From Malachius bipustulatus (lineage: Eukaryota; Arthropoda; Insecta; Coleoptera; Melyridae), in NCBI GenBank assembly GCA_910589415.1, contig OU342630.1:20865867-20929866 (forward strand): a DNA stretch of 64,000 nt. The letters run 5' to 3'. The translations under genes and the position numbers were made by a program. This document shows, piece after piece, positions 1 through 12,896 of the stretch (positions are counted from its first letter, which is position 1; each line of letters begins with the position of its first letter). The notes beneath the pieces are model-generated. The model was not told the DNA's origin and made no database searches. It saw only the letters and a program-made list of their open reading frames with translations.

Positions 1-151
1 CAGATGACACATCCACCATTCAGTTCAGATAAGAAAAAAGTAGGGAAATCTACCATAACGAGTCATTGGATAAAGGAACCAACGAGTGAAAGCGCTGACC
101 TAAATAGACACAATAAATAATAGACCACGAAGACAAGGGTGGACCGTCTAC

Positions 152-160
152 TATAAATAG
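152..160 (+). promoter_or_regulatory. TATA box of an LTR-like promoter
   Basis: TATAAATAG followed at about 170 by a TTCAGC initiator-like word, in a layout similar to the LTR-like element at 40.3 kb. The rest of the element is unrecognised. Confidence 0.45.
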
Positions 161-229
161 AGGCAGATATTTCAGCGCGGGTAGTCTTGATTCAGATTCC
201 TGAGCGTAGACTACTCCTTTCCTTATATC

Positions 230-355
230 TTGTTACTTGTCGAAGAAATTACCGAGAACAAGTCCTTACTTACCAACTTGCTACTTGTTGAAGAAATTAC
301 CGAGAGCAAGTCCTTACTAAATAATTGTTGCTTGTCGAAGAAATTACCGAGAACA
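230..355 (+). repeat. 48-bp tandem repeat, three copies, open in one frame
   Basis: Units GAAGAAATTACCGAG...CAAGTCCTTACT begin at 242, 290 and 337. In the + frame they encode LLVEEITE-type units, but the frame is only 82 codons and has no match I recognise. Most likely it is the leader of the LTR-like element whose TATA box is at 152. Confidence 0.75.
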
Positions 356-1019
356 AGCAATTCCTCGCTCCTGAAGATGCCACGAAAACCCCTAAAGCTG
401 CAGCCTGTGCCCCGTAAATCAGTTACGCAGAAAGTAGGCAAGTTGCCAATACCGCCATCAGTGGCTATTGCTATTTAAAAATTCTAGTAAAGTCAAAAGT
501 CTCAAAATTCACGAAGTAGGTAATCAAATCAAAATTCAGAAAAAATCCAAAGAAATGAAAAATCTTCATTTCCGCAACCACGAAATCCACAAAATTTGGC
601 ATTTGATAAATCAAGGAAATCAGGGTACTTTTTATTATTGTGGGGTGGGTTTAGAAATCTCGTGTTCCTTATTAGGCAGGGAAAATTCCGCCATCTTTTA
701 AAAAAACTAAATTTTGTAAAACTTAATAAATGAACGAGATAACCGACGGGGAACCTCTCAACAACCGGCTCAGATTTCTCATCGATTGACAAGTAAGTTC
801 CATCCCCACTGTTTTTCATTTTTTTTTTAACTTTAATAATTAATTGTCTGGGATGCCACCAAAATCTCGTGGTTGAAAGAAGAAAATGAGAAAGAGAGGG
901 AGCGAACGTGCTCTGAGATTTTGGAGAAGGGTTACGTCGCCTTTATTTAAAATTTAAAGTCTGTGACTAACCTGTTCCTGAAATAGAGAAAGGCGCCTGA
1001 TTTCGTACTCTTTTAAATG

Positions 1020-3230
1020 AGAAAAAAAAACTTTAATCAGTAATTTATTGAATAACAAAACAAATGGTAAACAAGGTCAAATGTTCGATTTAATTATTTA
1101 TAGATTTATAAGTCATATAACTAGCCTTCTAATAGAAATTGCGGTAGGATCCTAGGGCATTTTCTTTACACACACATTGTAGGTACTAATAAATGATTTG
1201 GCATAAATAAAATAAAAACGGAGTGAATGAGTCGTTTTGATAGGTACACCCAGGATGGTATCTTCGTATTGGTGGTTAAAAATATTAGCTAGACAGGCTT
1301 ACAAGTTCTTTTGTACGAGTTCTGAGATTACTTATGAGAAGTGTTCGAGCGTGCTGGCCGTCTAGCACATTCAATTCCTCCTCATCTAACAGGCATAGGC
1401 ATAGGTAATTCAGGTGAGTCTTCCGGGTTTGGAGTTCGACAATACCGAGACGTATGCGGGAGCTGCAGGGTCGTGGTAACGGGATGTTGAAGCCGAAAAT
1501 TGCGGAAATGTTCTGTCGAACGGATATGGCCGCCAATGCATGGAGAAAATGGCGAAGATAAAATTCGAAATTATATTCAAAAAGCCATTTTTTTAAATAA
1601 TGGCTTTTGAGAGAAATTTAGATATTATAATTTAAGAAATTTATGATAATAAGTGACTTCGTGTTGCATCGAAAGTCGTTAGAGAAAAAGCAAAACCGTC
1701 TCCCGGCCGTCAGTTTTGACCTTCTCCGTTTTTTTTTTGAAGGGGGGAACTAATCAATATTATTGGCATGCTCGTTGAAGAGTAGCGCCGCGGCAGTCGA
1801 TAATCATACTGCGAGTTATTCTCTTGAGACCAATAGTAGAGTGCTAGAATGAATAAAAGTCGCTTAAAAAACGATTCTGTGGGCCTTTTAGTGTACAAGG
1901 CTGAAATTTTCAGGAATCGTAGTTTATGGCCTAAATAACTCAAATCCGAAGTCGTCAAAAAATCATCCTGTGCAAAAAGGCACTATTCAAAATTTTCGAC
2001 TTTTTTAACAGGATGTGGTAGTTCATCAGTGCAACTTTGTCGTGCCAATTTTTCAAAATGTTATCTGTGATGATTAAGTTAGGAAAAAATCAAAACCGTT
2101 TTAGAAAAGCATTGCGCAAATGGGCCCACCGTAACTTTAAACAGCGATATCTCGCTTCGGTTTACGTCAAAAACTGCCTGCTCGGACTACTTTTTTCCAC
2201 TTAAGAACGGCTATCTCAAAAACGAAGCTCTTAATCGAAAATAGCATATCTTTAAAAATTATTCCCTGATCATTTTTGATTCCTACGGTGTCTATTTTAT
2301 ATTTTTATCTTTAATAATAAACTAGCAATAAATATAAATGTTAAACGATGCTAAAATGTGAATCGTGACTGCCGCATCAAACAGAGGGAAACGTCGCTCA
2401 CCTTCCTTCGCGTCTCCTTGCCCCTCACCCTTGGTTCAGCGGTCTGCTTGCCGAGAATTTAAATAAAACACCCGCTAACAGGATAATATTTATTAGAAAT
2501 TTTAATAATTATTAAAGTCAACAATGTATTATACAAATACAAACTTCATCGAAAGTCGAGATTCATCGAAACTCGCTGAATCTTTTTTTTAAAACTTTTC
2601 TATAATGTTTTCTTCATTCAAGTCCGTACATATAGACATCTATTCCCAATAATTCACATAGCTACCCGCATGATGAAGTTTTCAATGCTCGGTTTTACTT
2701 GTGCCGACTTTACGGGCAATTATCTCAAAAAGTCCTTAACTTTTCGAACTTTGCTGAGTTCCACTAGAAGCACTCTTGTTTTTTGAGTATATGCCGAAAA
2801 ATTCATTACCGTAGCTCAAACCGTTGCTTTATGAGCGCGATGGATGTTTTAAAAAACACAAATTTCTAATAATTTCTCGGGAGCACAAAATTCGATTTTT
2901 CAAAATTCGTTACTACTAAAAAAAGTTGTCACATTCCATTTCGGATGGACAAAATCATTCTCTACAAGATAGTGAAGGTCTCATCTGGTTATACCTTCAT
3001 AAAAAAAACTACCAGAAATAAGCGAGATAGAGCAGCGATTTTACTCCACTACATGGCCAGCAGGTTATACAAGAAAATACGGCACGTTCAAAGTACGTGT
3101 ATGGCATTCTCTTAGGGCTGAGAAAGGTCTGTATATTGGCTTTTCGGTCAAGAATCGTTTTCTTAGTACAGAAACAGGTCCGGGAGATGCGCGGTCTTGC
3201 GTCTGTATTGAATTATACTAAACAGTCATC
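1020..3230. other. No gene recognised
   Basis: AT-rich DNA with many stops in all frames. The short minus-strand frames at 1285-1536 and 1710-1958 have no recognisable domain, splice context or repeat partner. Confidence 0.6.
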
Positions 3231-3268
3231 TAATTAGCCACCGCCACCCATCCTGCCGTAAGGATACC

Positions 3269-3475
3269 AATCGAAACACATCGGGAAACGCGGATTAAAC
3301 CGCTTTCCAAACTTCAAACAGGCAAAGATCGAACCACCTGGCTATAACGCCTTGCTGCATTTGATATCAATCGAAACACATCGGGAAACGCGGAGTAAAC
3401 CGTTTGCCAATCTTCAAACAGGCAAAGATCGAAGCACCTGGCTATAACGCCTTGCTGCATCTTACTAGCTCGGGA
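3269..3475 (+). repeat. 100-bp tandem repeat, two copies
   Basis: TCGAAACACATCGGGAAACG occurs at 3271 and 3371; the following CTTCAAACAGGCAAAGATCG and CTGGCTATAACGCCTTGCTG are shared. The surrounding short frames are incidental. Confidence 0.9.
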
Positions 3476-3912
3476 GGAAAACATAACACTCTGATATCCT
3501 ACAATCGTCACAAGCTGACAACCTCGCTTCTGCATCCGAAGAACGCTCCAACACCAGCAGGGGTTGTTAAAGAGAGAAAGCGAAAGTACAACCAATTGTA
3601 AAGGGCAATCTTCGGCCTACAAACCAGCTCCAGGCACCAGACCCAATTCTGAATTGTAAATAAGGTAATCAGGAAAATGCAGTAAATCAGGTGTATTGAA
3701 ATTACGTTTATTTATTTCCCATTCTCAACAAAATCTCTGCGACCCCATCTTTACGAACTACTGAGGGCTACGCTACAAGACGTCACACACAACAAAAAAG
3801 GGTCCTACCAAGAAAAAAGGGGGAGGGAAATTCTAGAGATCACCAGGCCAGGGGGTTGGAGGTTACAGCACTGTATACTTTGCAGACATGGAACCTTATT
3901 TGACCTACTCTC

Positions 3913-4985
3913 TATACAAGGTGTTAGTAAATAAGGACGACAAACTTCAGGGGTCAGGGGGTGATTCTACATGAAAAAATAATGACAGTTGGCTATATAA
4001 ACGTATGTGCGCAAATGTTTCATTTTCCAGATACAGAGTGTTATAGGTTTACTTAAAAACTGATGATTTATTTTTTTGCTCTGAAACCGGCCGATATATG
4101 CAAATGAAATTTGGTGGGTTTTAAGAGGAAATGATTGCGCATTTTTTGACATGCAATTAAGAATTTTATGTTCAACAGTGGCGCGCATACGGATAATAAT
4201 CTCAATTTTTTTGAAGAAAAAAATGGTACGCCACTGAGATTTTTTATAGCATACTGTCATTATTTTTTCATGCAGAATCACCCCATGAAGTTTGTAGCAA
4301 CCCTGTTTATACAGGGTGTTAGTAAAAAGTAGAAAAATAATAACAGTTTTCTATGTAAACGTATACCTAAGTGTGCAAATGCTTCGTTTTCATACACACG
4401 GGGTGTTAAAGGTTTTATTAAGAAATGACGACTATGCTAATAATATCAGGAAATAACATTAAACCTAAACAATAACAGAAAATAACACTAATAAAAATTA
4501 AAATACGCGCGAAACAACAACAAATGTTGAACATGACCTCCTTCATCTTATATGCTCCTTTTATGTCTTATTTTTTTTGCATAGAAATGGCACCCCATAC
4601 GAAAAGACAGAAGAAATTTTTTATCACAAATTGAACGAGAAGTTAAAAAACGATTTTTAATTTAAAAAATCTCAGGGGCGTACCATTTTTACTTAAAAAA
4701 GAGATCATTACCCGTATGCGCACCACTGTTGAACATAAAATTCTTAATTGCATGTCAAAAAATGCGCAATCACTTCCTCTTAAAAACCCACCAAATTTCA
4801 TTTGCATATCCAGACCCCGTTTCAGAGCAAATAAATAAATCGTCAGTTTTTAAGTAAACGTATAACACCCTCGTATCTGGAAAAAGAAGCATTTGCGCAC
4901 ATACTTTTAAATAGCAAACTGTCATTATTTTTTCATAGAATCACCCCCTGAAGTTTGTCGTCCTTATTTACTAACACCCTGTATA
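3913..4985. mobile_element. Foldback element with internal second copy of the tip
   Basis: The left tip TATACAAGGTGTTAGTAAAT is mirrored by ATTTACTAACACCCTGTATA at the right. Subterminal GACGACAAACTTCAGGGG pairs with CCCCTGAAGTTTGTCGTC. A central junction near 4305-4322 contains another CCCTGTTTATACAGGGTGTT, so the element is two head-to-head units or a nested copy. Non-coding; reading frames inside are incidental. Confidence 0.8.
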
Positions 4986-6319
4986 CCGGTTACTTGGAAA
5001 CTGGAATGCTCGGAAGCTACTATTCATGAGTACTTAAGTATTCTCAAAAATTTCAGTTTCTATCTTAGCTTGTTTATCTAGCAACCCCTCTCCGTGTTTT
5101 ACCTGGTCTCCGGTATTTCCAGCAGGATAGTATATGGGTATAACCATCAATATTCAATACCATTCTTCGGACAGTGCTTATAGTTAGTAGTGATGGTGAA
5201 GTGGTTTGGTAGGTATAGTTAAGTAAAGTCAGTAGGTATAGCGAAGATTCGAGGAATGGGCTGTGGCAGAACGATGTCTACCTAGGTGATTTCCTACTAT
5301 AAATTTAGTACTTTTATTTCACAAGTGCTTCCATCCAAAGTCTACTATTCAGGTAAGTTTTAAATTCAGTTTTATCGAAGATAATTATCTTTCTTGTATA
5401 TATTATTATATATAAGAGAGAGATCTACCAAACTAGCAGTAAAGTATATAATATGTTCATCAATTTCTGTTTACAAATATTAAATCTTCATTTTTGTATA
5501 AAACATAATTTTTTATAAGTAGTTATAATAGATTTTTCATCGCTGATTTAGCAAGATCCATTAAGATTCTTATTATGGTTATAGATATGTAGTATACGTA
5601 CAGTTAATAATCTAAAAATGATAAGTATTTAAGTATTTAAATAACGCATTTACAAATTTTCACTGTTAATTATTATTATTGGTTTATTTTTAATATTTGT
5701 TATTAGACCTACTTAATTAGGTTGCTCGCTCATCGATTATTTCTATATCGATATAAATTTCTTATTATTGAAATGTAAGGTATTACTCGTATTCGTATTA
5801 TATGGGTATTTACTTATTGAAGCTGCCGTAAGTAGGTATCGATCTATTCTAGAAATAATTGCAGTTAAATAATTTACTTATTATTAGATAGGTATTTCTA
5901 CAGGCTGATTCAGACTAGTTTTGTTGAGTTTCAGTAACACGTTTTGATTTTTGACCCTTTTACCATGCATTTCATATTTGTTCAGTTTTTTTTTGTCAAT
6001 CTAATGGCCTAAAAAATATACAGGGTGCTATTTGAAGATAATCTTTTTCCTATTAATTTTTAAATTCGAAATTTCAAAAACCATATCCAATATTTGTTAT
6101 TTTATATCCGCGTTTTTTCTGATTTGTCGGATTTTGTGTCATAGCTTGTTATTTTTTAGTAAATAAAATGTTTTTCATCAATTTATGTCACACGGTTTCG
6201 TATATAAAACTGTTTTAGTGAGACTCTACAAATATCAAAAAATTAAAACAAGTCAAAATAACTCAAAAACAATTGAATATTGATATTATATTTTATCTGC
6301 AGTTACTGAGCAGTTCTTA
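4986..6319. other. No gene recognised, very AT-rich
   Basis: Low-complexity AT-rich sequence with TAGGTA/TACCTA words. One isolated ATACAGGGTGCTATTTGAAG near 6019 resembles a foldback tip. Confidence 0.6.
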
Positions 6320-6323
6320 TTAA

Positions 6324-6780
6324 CCCTTAGTTGGTAACATCCGACTCTGAGGCGGATGCCAAGTTTTGATGCTGCGCTGAATCCAAACGAATGAATGTAC
6401 AAAAATTTCGTATTAGGTATGCTCTAGTTGGTTGTCAAAAAGTCCGTAGCCGCCTTCGCAAAAATACGTCTGTGAGACGGGTGTTACTCAGAACGATATA
6501 TTTCAGTCCATCTCTCAGTCGGCTGGTGGTCGAAAGTATGGTGAATGAAAAGGTATAATATATAAAAAAATGTATAAAAATGAAATAAGTCTTGTTTTAA
6601 TAAAATATATTTGTGTTTACTAGAATACATTCGAATAAATATGTAATTATACATATTATTATAATACCTATTCCGACTGAGCGACGGATGTTACCTATAA
6701 TGGTGGAACTGTAATATGATCCCCGACTGAGAGACGGATGTTACTTATAAAGTGAAAAAAAGTATGTTACCAACTAAGGG
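6324..6780. mobile_element. piggyBac-type MITE flanked by TTAA
   Basis: The ends are CCCTTAGTTGGTAACAT and its inverse ATGTTACCAACTAAGGG, each flanked by TTAA (6320-6323 and 6781-6784), the target duplication diagnostic of piggyBac transposons. The 457-bp interior is non-coding and carries a subterminal motif near CCGACTGAGxGACGGATGTTAC at about 6341, 6673 and 6723, plus an inverted version near 6505-6525. A non-autonomous element. Confidence 0.85.
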
Positions 6781-7054
6781 TTAAAGAAAACACCACAAGT
6801 CCGCACTCCGCAGGACGAGACTGGTGTTTTTTCGGCGTTTCTGAGTTGGACGAAATTACCTGAGTGACCCTTCGACTCTACGGGTATCCTTATAATCCTG
6901 GAGCTCAGTTGGGCGAAGGAATTTCTAAATACCGTTGAGTTATTTGCATGCTCTTATATGGCTACGTTGCCATTTTAAAGAAATTCCGATTTTCTACATT
7001 AATAAAATTGAAAAAAATCAATAAATAATATTAATACTTGATGTATTATTTTTA

Positions 7055-7185
7055 AACACCAACTGTAAAAGCCAATCTTATTTTTTCTTCTCAGACAATC
7101 TAAAAACGCAATAACATAGGAGCATTCCATTTAAAAAACATAGCTTTGATATGCCATTCTCATTTGGGACACTCTGTATAGTCCA
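7055..7185 (+). repeat. Single-arm relic of the 52472-53353 foldback family
   Basis: CACCAACTGTAAAAGCCAAT, TTCTCAGACAATCTAAAAA, GCAATAACATAGGAGCATTC and GGGACACTCTGTATA match 53104-53227 in order. No opposite arm is seen nearby. Confidence 0.8.
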
Positions 7186-7544
7186 AAATAATTTTAAATA
7201 ATGATCATTGTGAATCTGTACCTGAATTTTAATTTTTTTTTTTTGAAAAAGTCCATCGTTTGGCCCACAGGAGACCGCTTCGAATGGGCTGGGACAGCCT
7301 GTATATGGGCAAGGCCGCACATGTATTTCTTGCCTGTCCAGTTATGTTTCATTATCTCTTACAATCCCTTCTTTTCTCGTTTTTCGCCCAACTGAGCCCT
7401 GGGATTATGGAAGAACAAAATCCTTCGCCCAACTCGGTATCGCCCCTTTTTTTTAAAGCATCTCAGTTGAGTTTAGAAATAAAAGACAGCCTTATAAGAT
7501 AAATTCAATCGCGTGTGGTATTTTATTAGACTATTTCCCGAACA

Positions 7545-7665
7545 AAGTGAAACGTCAAAAAATTTAAATTCCGCACAAACTATCTAATACATGTTGGAGT
7601 GCAACCACAATTATTTATTGTCGCACTGTCAAACTTTTACACTTTTCACCGATCCGTATCAATAA
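7545..7665 (+). repeat. Dispersed repeat shared with 60862-60965
   Basis: AACGTCAAAAAATTTAAAT, ATAATTATTTATTG-type sequence, ACTGTCAAA and GATC.GTAT occur in the same order at both places. Nearby GAGACTGGTGTTTTTTC (about 6820) is the reverse complement of the sequence just before the second copy. Confidence 0.55.
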
Positions 7666-8175
7666 TTACGACGTTAAAAATCACCAATCAGAATTGAAAG
7701 ACAGCTCTCCTTATCGCGCTAAGCAGGATAAGGCTAAGCAGGGTAAGAAGCTAAAAACAGCTATTGCAAACTAATGTTAAGGTCACAACTAAGGCCTCTT
7801 TGACACTACGGCCGAATTGCTATTTTTTCTTTACTTTCAGAAGGCAAGAAATTATCTTTGAAATTAACAGTAACACGATTATTATTTTGAATTTTGCATT
7901 TATTTTGCATTTGTATTCCACAACGCGTGACATCGATCACTGGTTATAGTCCGGATACGTTATGAGTGAGCTTGGGGACTTATGGTGGTACTGGAGCGCG
8001 CAGCAGGGCGATGAATCGGCCGCAGCCTTGCATGTTTATAATATGTGTCTACAATGCGGTGCTAACCAGGACCGGACTCCCTAGACCGATTTTTAGTGCC
8101 CATTTTTGCTAATCATGCATTTGCAAAGTAAATGATTACCTTCCTGGTGTTACTTATAGGTACGTTCTCCACCCT

Positions 8176-9073
8176 TATACAGGGTGTCCCATTTTAATGT
8201 CCCACCCCGGATAACTTTTGTCAGTGACCTTGAATAAAAAATTGTTTGGTACAAAAATTGTACAACTTGGAGGGGGACATTCGATGGCACTAATACTTTT
8301 GACCTTGGGTACAAGGTTTAAGGTCATTCAAGGTCAACTTTGTTTTTTAAAATGGAACTTTCTATTTTTGACATCGGCAATCGATTGCGCGTGAAAAAAT
8401 ATGACACTTTTGTCTGAAACTTTTCTTCTGAAAACGCAAATTTTCTCAATTAATTTAGCCTTCAAAATTGAAATTTTTGAATTTTCAACTCGAGAATGGT
8501 GAGGTTTAGAAGAGAACCACAAGTTAGATTTTTCATCAAGAAAAGTTTAATTATTCCTTTGGTACAAGCAGCTCAAAATTAACAATTTTTCATCAAGAAA
8601 AGTTTAATTTTTCATTCGGTACAAATAGCTCAAAATTAACGAAAACTCTGTTCTCAGCGCCTGTGTTAAAGAAAATTCGTGACGGTTCCTTGCGCAAATC
8701 CAAGCACCTTTTGTCTTTTGCGGATTTTCTTAGGAAGCTACCATTCTCGAGTTAAAAATTCACAACGCTTAAAAAATTTAATTTTGGCAGCTGCATTAGT
8801 CGATTTAATTTACGTTTTCGGAATAAAAGTTTCAGACAAAAGTCTCATATTTTTTCACGCGCAATCGATTGCCGATGTCAAAAATAGGAAGTTCTATTTA
8901 AAAAAACAAAGTTGACCTTGAATGACCTTGAACCTTGTACCCAAGGTCAAAAGTATTAGTGCCATCGAATGTCCCCCTCCAAGTTGTACAACTTTTGTAC
9001 CAAACAATTTTTGATTCAAGGTCACTGACAAAAGTTATCCGGGGTGGGACATTAAAATGGGACAGACTGTATA
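8176..9073. mobile_element. Foldback element (about 900 bp)
   Basis: Left TATACAGGGTGTCCCATTTT mirrors right AAAATGGGACAGACTGTATA. Blocks CCCACCCCGGATAACTTTTG, AAGGTCACTGACAAAAG and GACCTTGGGTACAAGG recur in both arms. The centre carries a two-copy direct repeat with a 57-bp period (8529-8640, TTTTTCATCAAGAAAAG...). Non-coding. Confidence 0.85.
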
Positions 9074-10556
9074 GGTGCCATAGTGAAACTGTAGGATACC
9101 CAGATGTAAATAATGATCTTATTTTTTGATGTGCATGAATCCAAAAAAACAGTTGTACAAAACAGAGGGTGATTTGTTGTCATTAATAATTATCACTTGC
9201 TTGTCAGTCCATCCAAAACGGTAAGATGAATGCGGAAAGCGAATTATGTTACAAAAAGAAACTATTTTAAACTTAAGAAAGTTTTTAGTTAATTATCATA
9301 GGGACTGCAGGAAAAGTTATAACGTAATAAAAATATTTCTTCTCACCCGATACTACAAACACACATACTCTAGAGAGACAAGCGTTTGGCTCCATGCGTT
9401 ATGTATCCGTTTATCGTTTAGCGTTCGCGCGAATTCTTTCACAATTGAAAATTAATAATTCAATAACCACCTAGCCTACGACGAAAATTGAACTTCTAAA
9501 AACTTTCTTAATAGTTTGGTTGCAATTTCTTCGCTGCATGTGTTTTCAAATCAAATTTTCAAAAATTAAAAAGTTTCTCGCTGACTGAAAATATTATACA
9601 TTTTTGTGGAAATTATAAATTACCTTTTGATTTCACAATCAATTATCCTATATCCTAAATACTAATTTACCACCAAAAGAAACGCTTATGTATGCATTTC
9701 AATTAGAAAAAAAATTCTTCGATACCTCAATCAGTTTTAAAGATATGGGCAATTTAAACTTTTAAAATGCAATTTTTCTGAGCTAGTAATTCTTGCATTT
9801 TTTATTTTTTATTTAGAAAGTCCCGACCTGCAAAAAAAGTCGTAAATGTCCATTTCTCGTAGGGAGTAGTCTAAATAGGTACACAAAATAATACGTATAA
9901 GTGACAGCTGGTTATTCGCCGAAAAACAAACAACACACTTTCCTTCCCATTTCGCTCCACTACGTCATATTTATAATACCTACAACGTGAGCTATCATAT
10001 TTATGATAAAAACGTCAGACTTATTAATTTGTCTAAGAATTCGTTCAATGACGTTGCCATTAACGCGGCCCGGGTTTTCAGTGACGTCATTGACGGCAGT
10101 TTATTCATAATAATATACCGTGTTGATTATACAGTATGGAAAGTTACTACTTAGCTCATAGATTCAATAATTCCTTTGATATTGATTTTTTGGGAAAAAA
10201 TATCGAAAAAGTACAGCAATTTTTGACTGTAACAAATATTTTCAGCATATTTTCAGTTCCCTTGTGTCATTTGTTTTTCGAAAAAAAAACTAGAAAAACA
10301 ATCTTAGTAAAGTTCAAATATTAAAAATTAATTATTGAATAAGTAAGATTGATCTAGCAGCTACCGTTTTATGAAATAGAACAACATTAATTTAGTTTCT
10401 TTTTATCAAAATGTTCGACTCACGAAAGTATCGTTATTACTATGAATTCTCGATATGATTCTTCAACTGTTTTCAAATAAAAAAAAAAAAGAAATATTTA
10501 ATATGTATTTGAACTTTTTAAGACTGCTTTTCTCGATTTATTGCTAGAAATGTGCT
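9074..10556. other. No gene recognised
   Basis: AT-rich with stops in all frames. The frame at 10136-10324 is low-complexity and unremarkable. Confidence 0.55.
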
Positions 10557-10800
10557 AAAAAATTTGAAACATACAGGATGTCCCAAAACGCAACGTCATC
10601 CCTTGAGGGTCGGTAGGCCAACTCATTACTGACCAGAATATCATCACTTGATCTTAGTAAAAAATTATTTCTTTTCGAGATAATGGTACCTACTTTTATG
10701 AATTGTGTGAAAATCGATTCTTTCATAATATGAGAAAATTTCATATTCTTATTACATTCTAAATTTTCTTTAGAATGTAGAATCGGCATAGCCCTGTTAT
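10557..10800 (+). repeat. Single-arm foldback relic
   Basis: It starts ACATACAGGATGTCCCAAAA, the tip consensus of the foldback family, but no mirrored arm was found nearby. Confidence 0.4.
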
Positions 10801-12358
10801 TGATCAAGGGCCGAAGAAATATTCCGATGTAATATTTTCTGCGTTTACTTCAGAAAAAAATGTACTGCTATTTGACACCAAAAGGAGCCCATTGAAAAAT
10901 TATATCAATAAATAATCTGAGTTGTCTCACATTACACATAATATGATGTTATGATAGTCTAGTCAGTCATGATTATTTGGCCTATCAGCCCCTCACGTCG
11001 AGTTTTGAGCCACCCGTGTATAATTATAAATAACATCTAAAAATTATAAGATCAAATATTTGCTCTTCTGCATATTTAATAGCAAAACTGTGAAGGTTTA
11101 ATTTTTTCTGAATTTCAAAATGCATTTAACCAATAAATTTTCTTGGACTACAATAACACTTTCTTACAATTTAAAGAAACAGATATCTTGAGTCGAAATT
11201 ACAAAAGTTCAACTTGATTTTGTGGATTTAATAATAATAATAATAATAATCAGTTTTATTAATAGAAATCAATATACATCTATAGGGCGAAGTTTAGCCA
11301 AATGGCTACTCTTACACTTATTCCAAAATTTGATTGGTTCCATTCTTGGAATCAGTTTTGGTAATTCATTAACCTATTCGTTCATGTTACTTTTTTTTAC
11401 TTTGGATTAAGTTTTCTAAAAGCTGCTTTAAATTATTATATTCATAAAATGCATCGGCCAAGAAAGGAAATCCCAAAATCTTGACTAGCTACGTATGGAG
11501 AAAGTGATAACGCCTATAGACTTGTAGGTCATTCTAAAAAGTAAAAAAGCAATTTTGAAATTTCTAACCAATTAGCTCTCTTCTGTTTCGCTCTAAAATG
11601 AACTCAAGAAAGCAAATACTTGCAAAAACACATATCTACATATATACATTTTATTTTCCTAGGTCTCAAATTAAACTCAACCTATTTCCCTAATGTTATT
11701 TTCATCACGATTTTGAGGTCATATAGAAGTAATAACGCTCTTGGAAAAAATTACTGGCTTACCTACATACTTGCTTATATGCGCCTACAAATGAGGCACC
11801 TAATTTGCAAGTTAGATTATAATCGATTTCGTAATAACTTCTTAAAAACGGTATTCTAATGTGAAATAAATTAAAAAGCCAATAAGTGAATATGTTAAGT
11901 TATTAATGAATTATATTTTGATTATCTACTACCCACTCAATAAACAGAGAGGCTCATCCTAAACGAAACGCTTGTATTTTCTCATTTATATGAAATACCA
12001 CGAATGGTATTTCAGCTTACTTCTTTAAATTGAACTTAAATAATAAGTCATGATTTGTATATACCTACGTTAGGTATACTCGTATGTATTAGGTACAGAC
12101 TACAACACACCATATAAATTTGTAAATGTTACTTTACGCACACTTGTAAATTGTAAGTATTTAACCACAAAGCAAAATTTTTAGATGTTCTTATTCTACA
12201 GTGTGCATGTCCCAATATTCCATGGACATGGATCAACCACAGATTCCTGAGGTCAAAATATGCCGATTAAACCAAAATTATCTACATCCAAAATGGCACC
12301 CTTATCAAGATACGGCTCTTAAAAGGGGGTCAACCAAATACACATTATAATATACAGA
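10801..12358. other. No gene recognised
   Basis: AT-rich, apart from the AAT microsatellite. The frames at 11222-11410 and 11620-11859 consist of simple hydrophobic codons typical of AT-rich noise. Confidence 0.55.
11229..11252 (+). repeat. (AAT)n microsatellite
   Basis: An uninterrupted run of TAA/AAT trinucleotides. Confidence 0.85.
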
Positions 12359-12896
12359 ATAAGTCAAAAATGGATTCAATGAGAAACTTCAACACTTCAC
12401 CTACTAAATTTCGCCTACTACAACACTGTTAAGACCAATAATATGACAGAGTTTTACAAACATTGGCATATAGGGTGTTCCGGTTTTCTGATTATCTATT
12501 TTGAATAGGTACAGTAATCTGTGCTGGAATGTTTTTGTTAAAATTATCATAGAAATTAAATAAGCGATTTTCACAAATACCTACATATTAATTTAAATAG
12601 TGTAGGTCCATCATAAATAATAATAGTTACTGCAAAACCATGAAAGATACGAAACTTAAAAAGACGGAAAAAAAAAGGAAAACAATATTTAATTTTTTTG
12701 ATAAAAAAAATACAGAATTAATCAGTAGTTGCGTGCGGATAAAAAACTTCTAGCTTAAAAAGTGATAAGTGACACTTAAAACCGGGACAGGTATGTAAAT
12801 GTTTGTACGACTATGGCAGTTTATTGGTCTTAACAGTTGTAGTAGGCGGTAAAATTTTGAAGTTTCTTTTTTAATCCTTTTTTGACTTATTTTGGC
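12359..12896. mobile_element. Foldback/MITE-like inverted repeat
   Basis: The left arm (AATAAGTCAAAAATGGATT, AACTTCAACACTTCA, CCTACTACAACACTGTTAAG) pairs with the right arm (CTTAACAGTTGTAGTAGG, TTTTGAAGTTTC, TTTTTTGACTTATT). Non-coding interior. Confidence 0.65.

Noticed and set aside
8679..8915. Frames within the 8.2-kb foldback that appear on both strands
   Set aside because: The paired frames at 8334-8522 and 8679-8915 encode the same peptide because the element is palindromic; not a gene pair.
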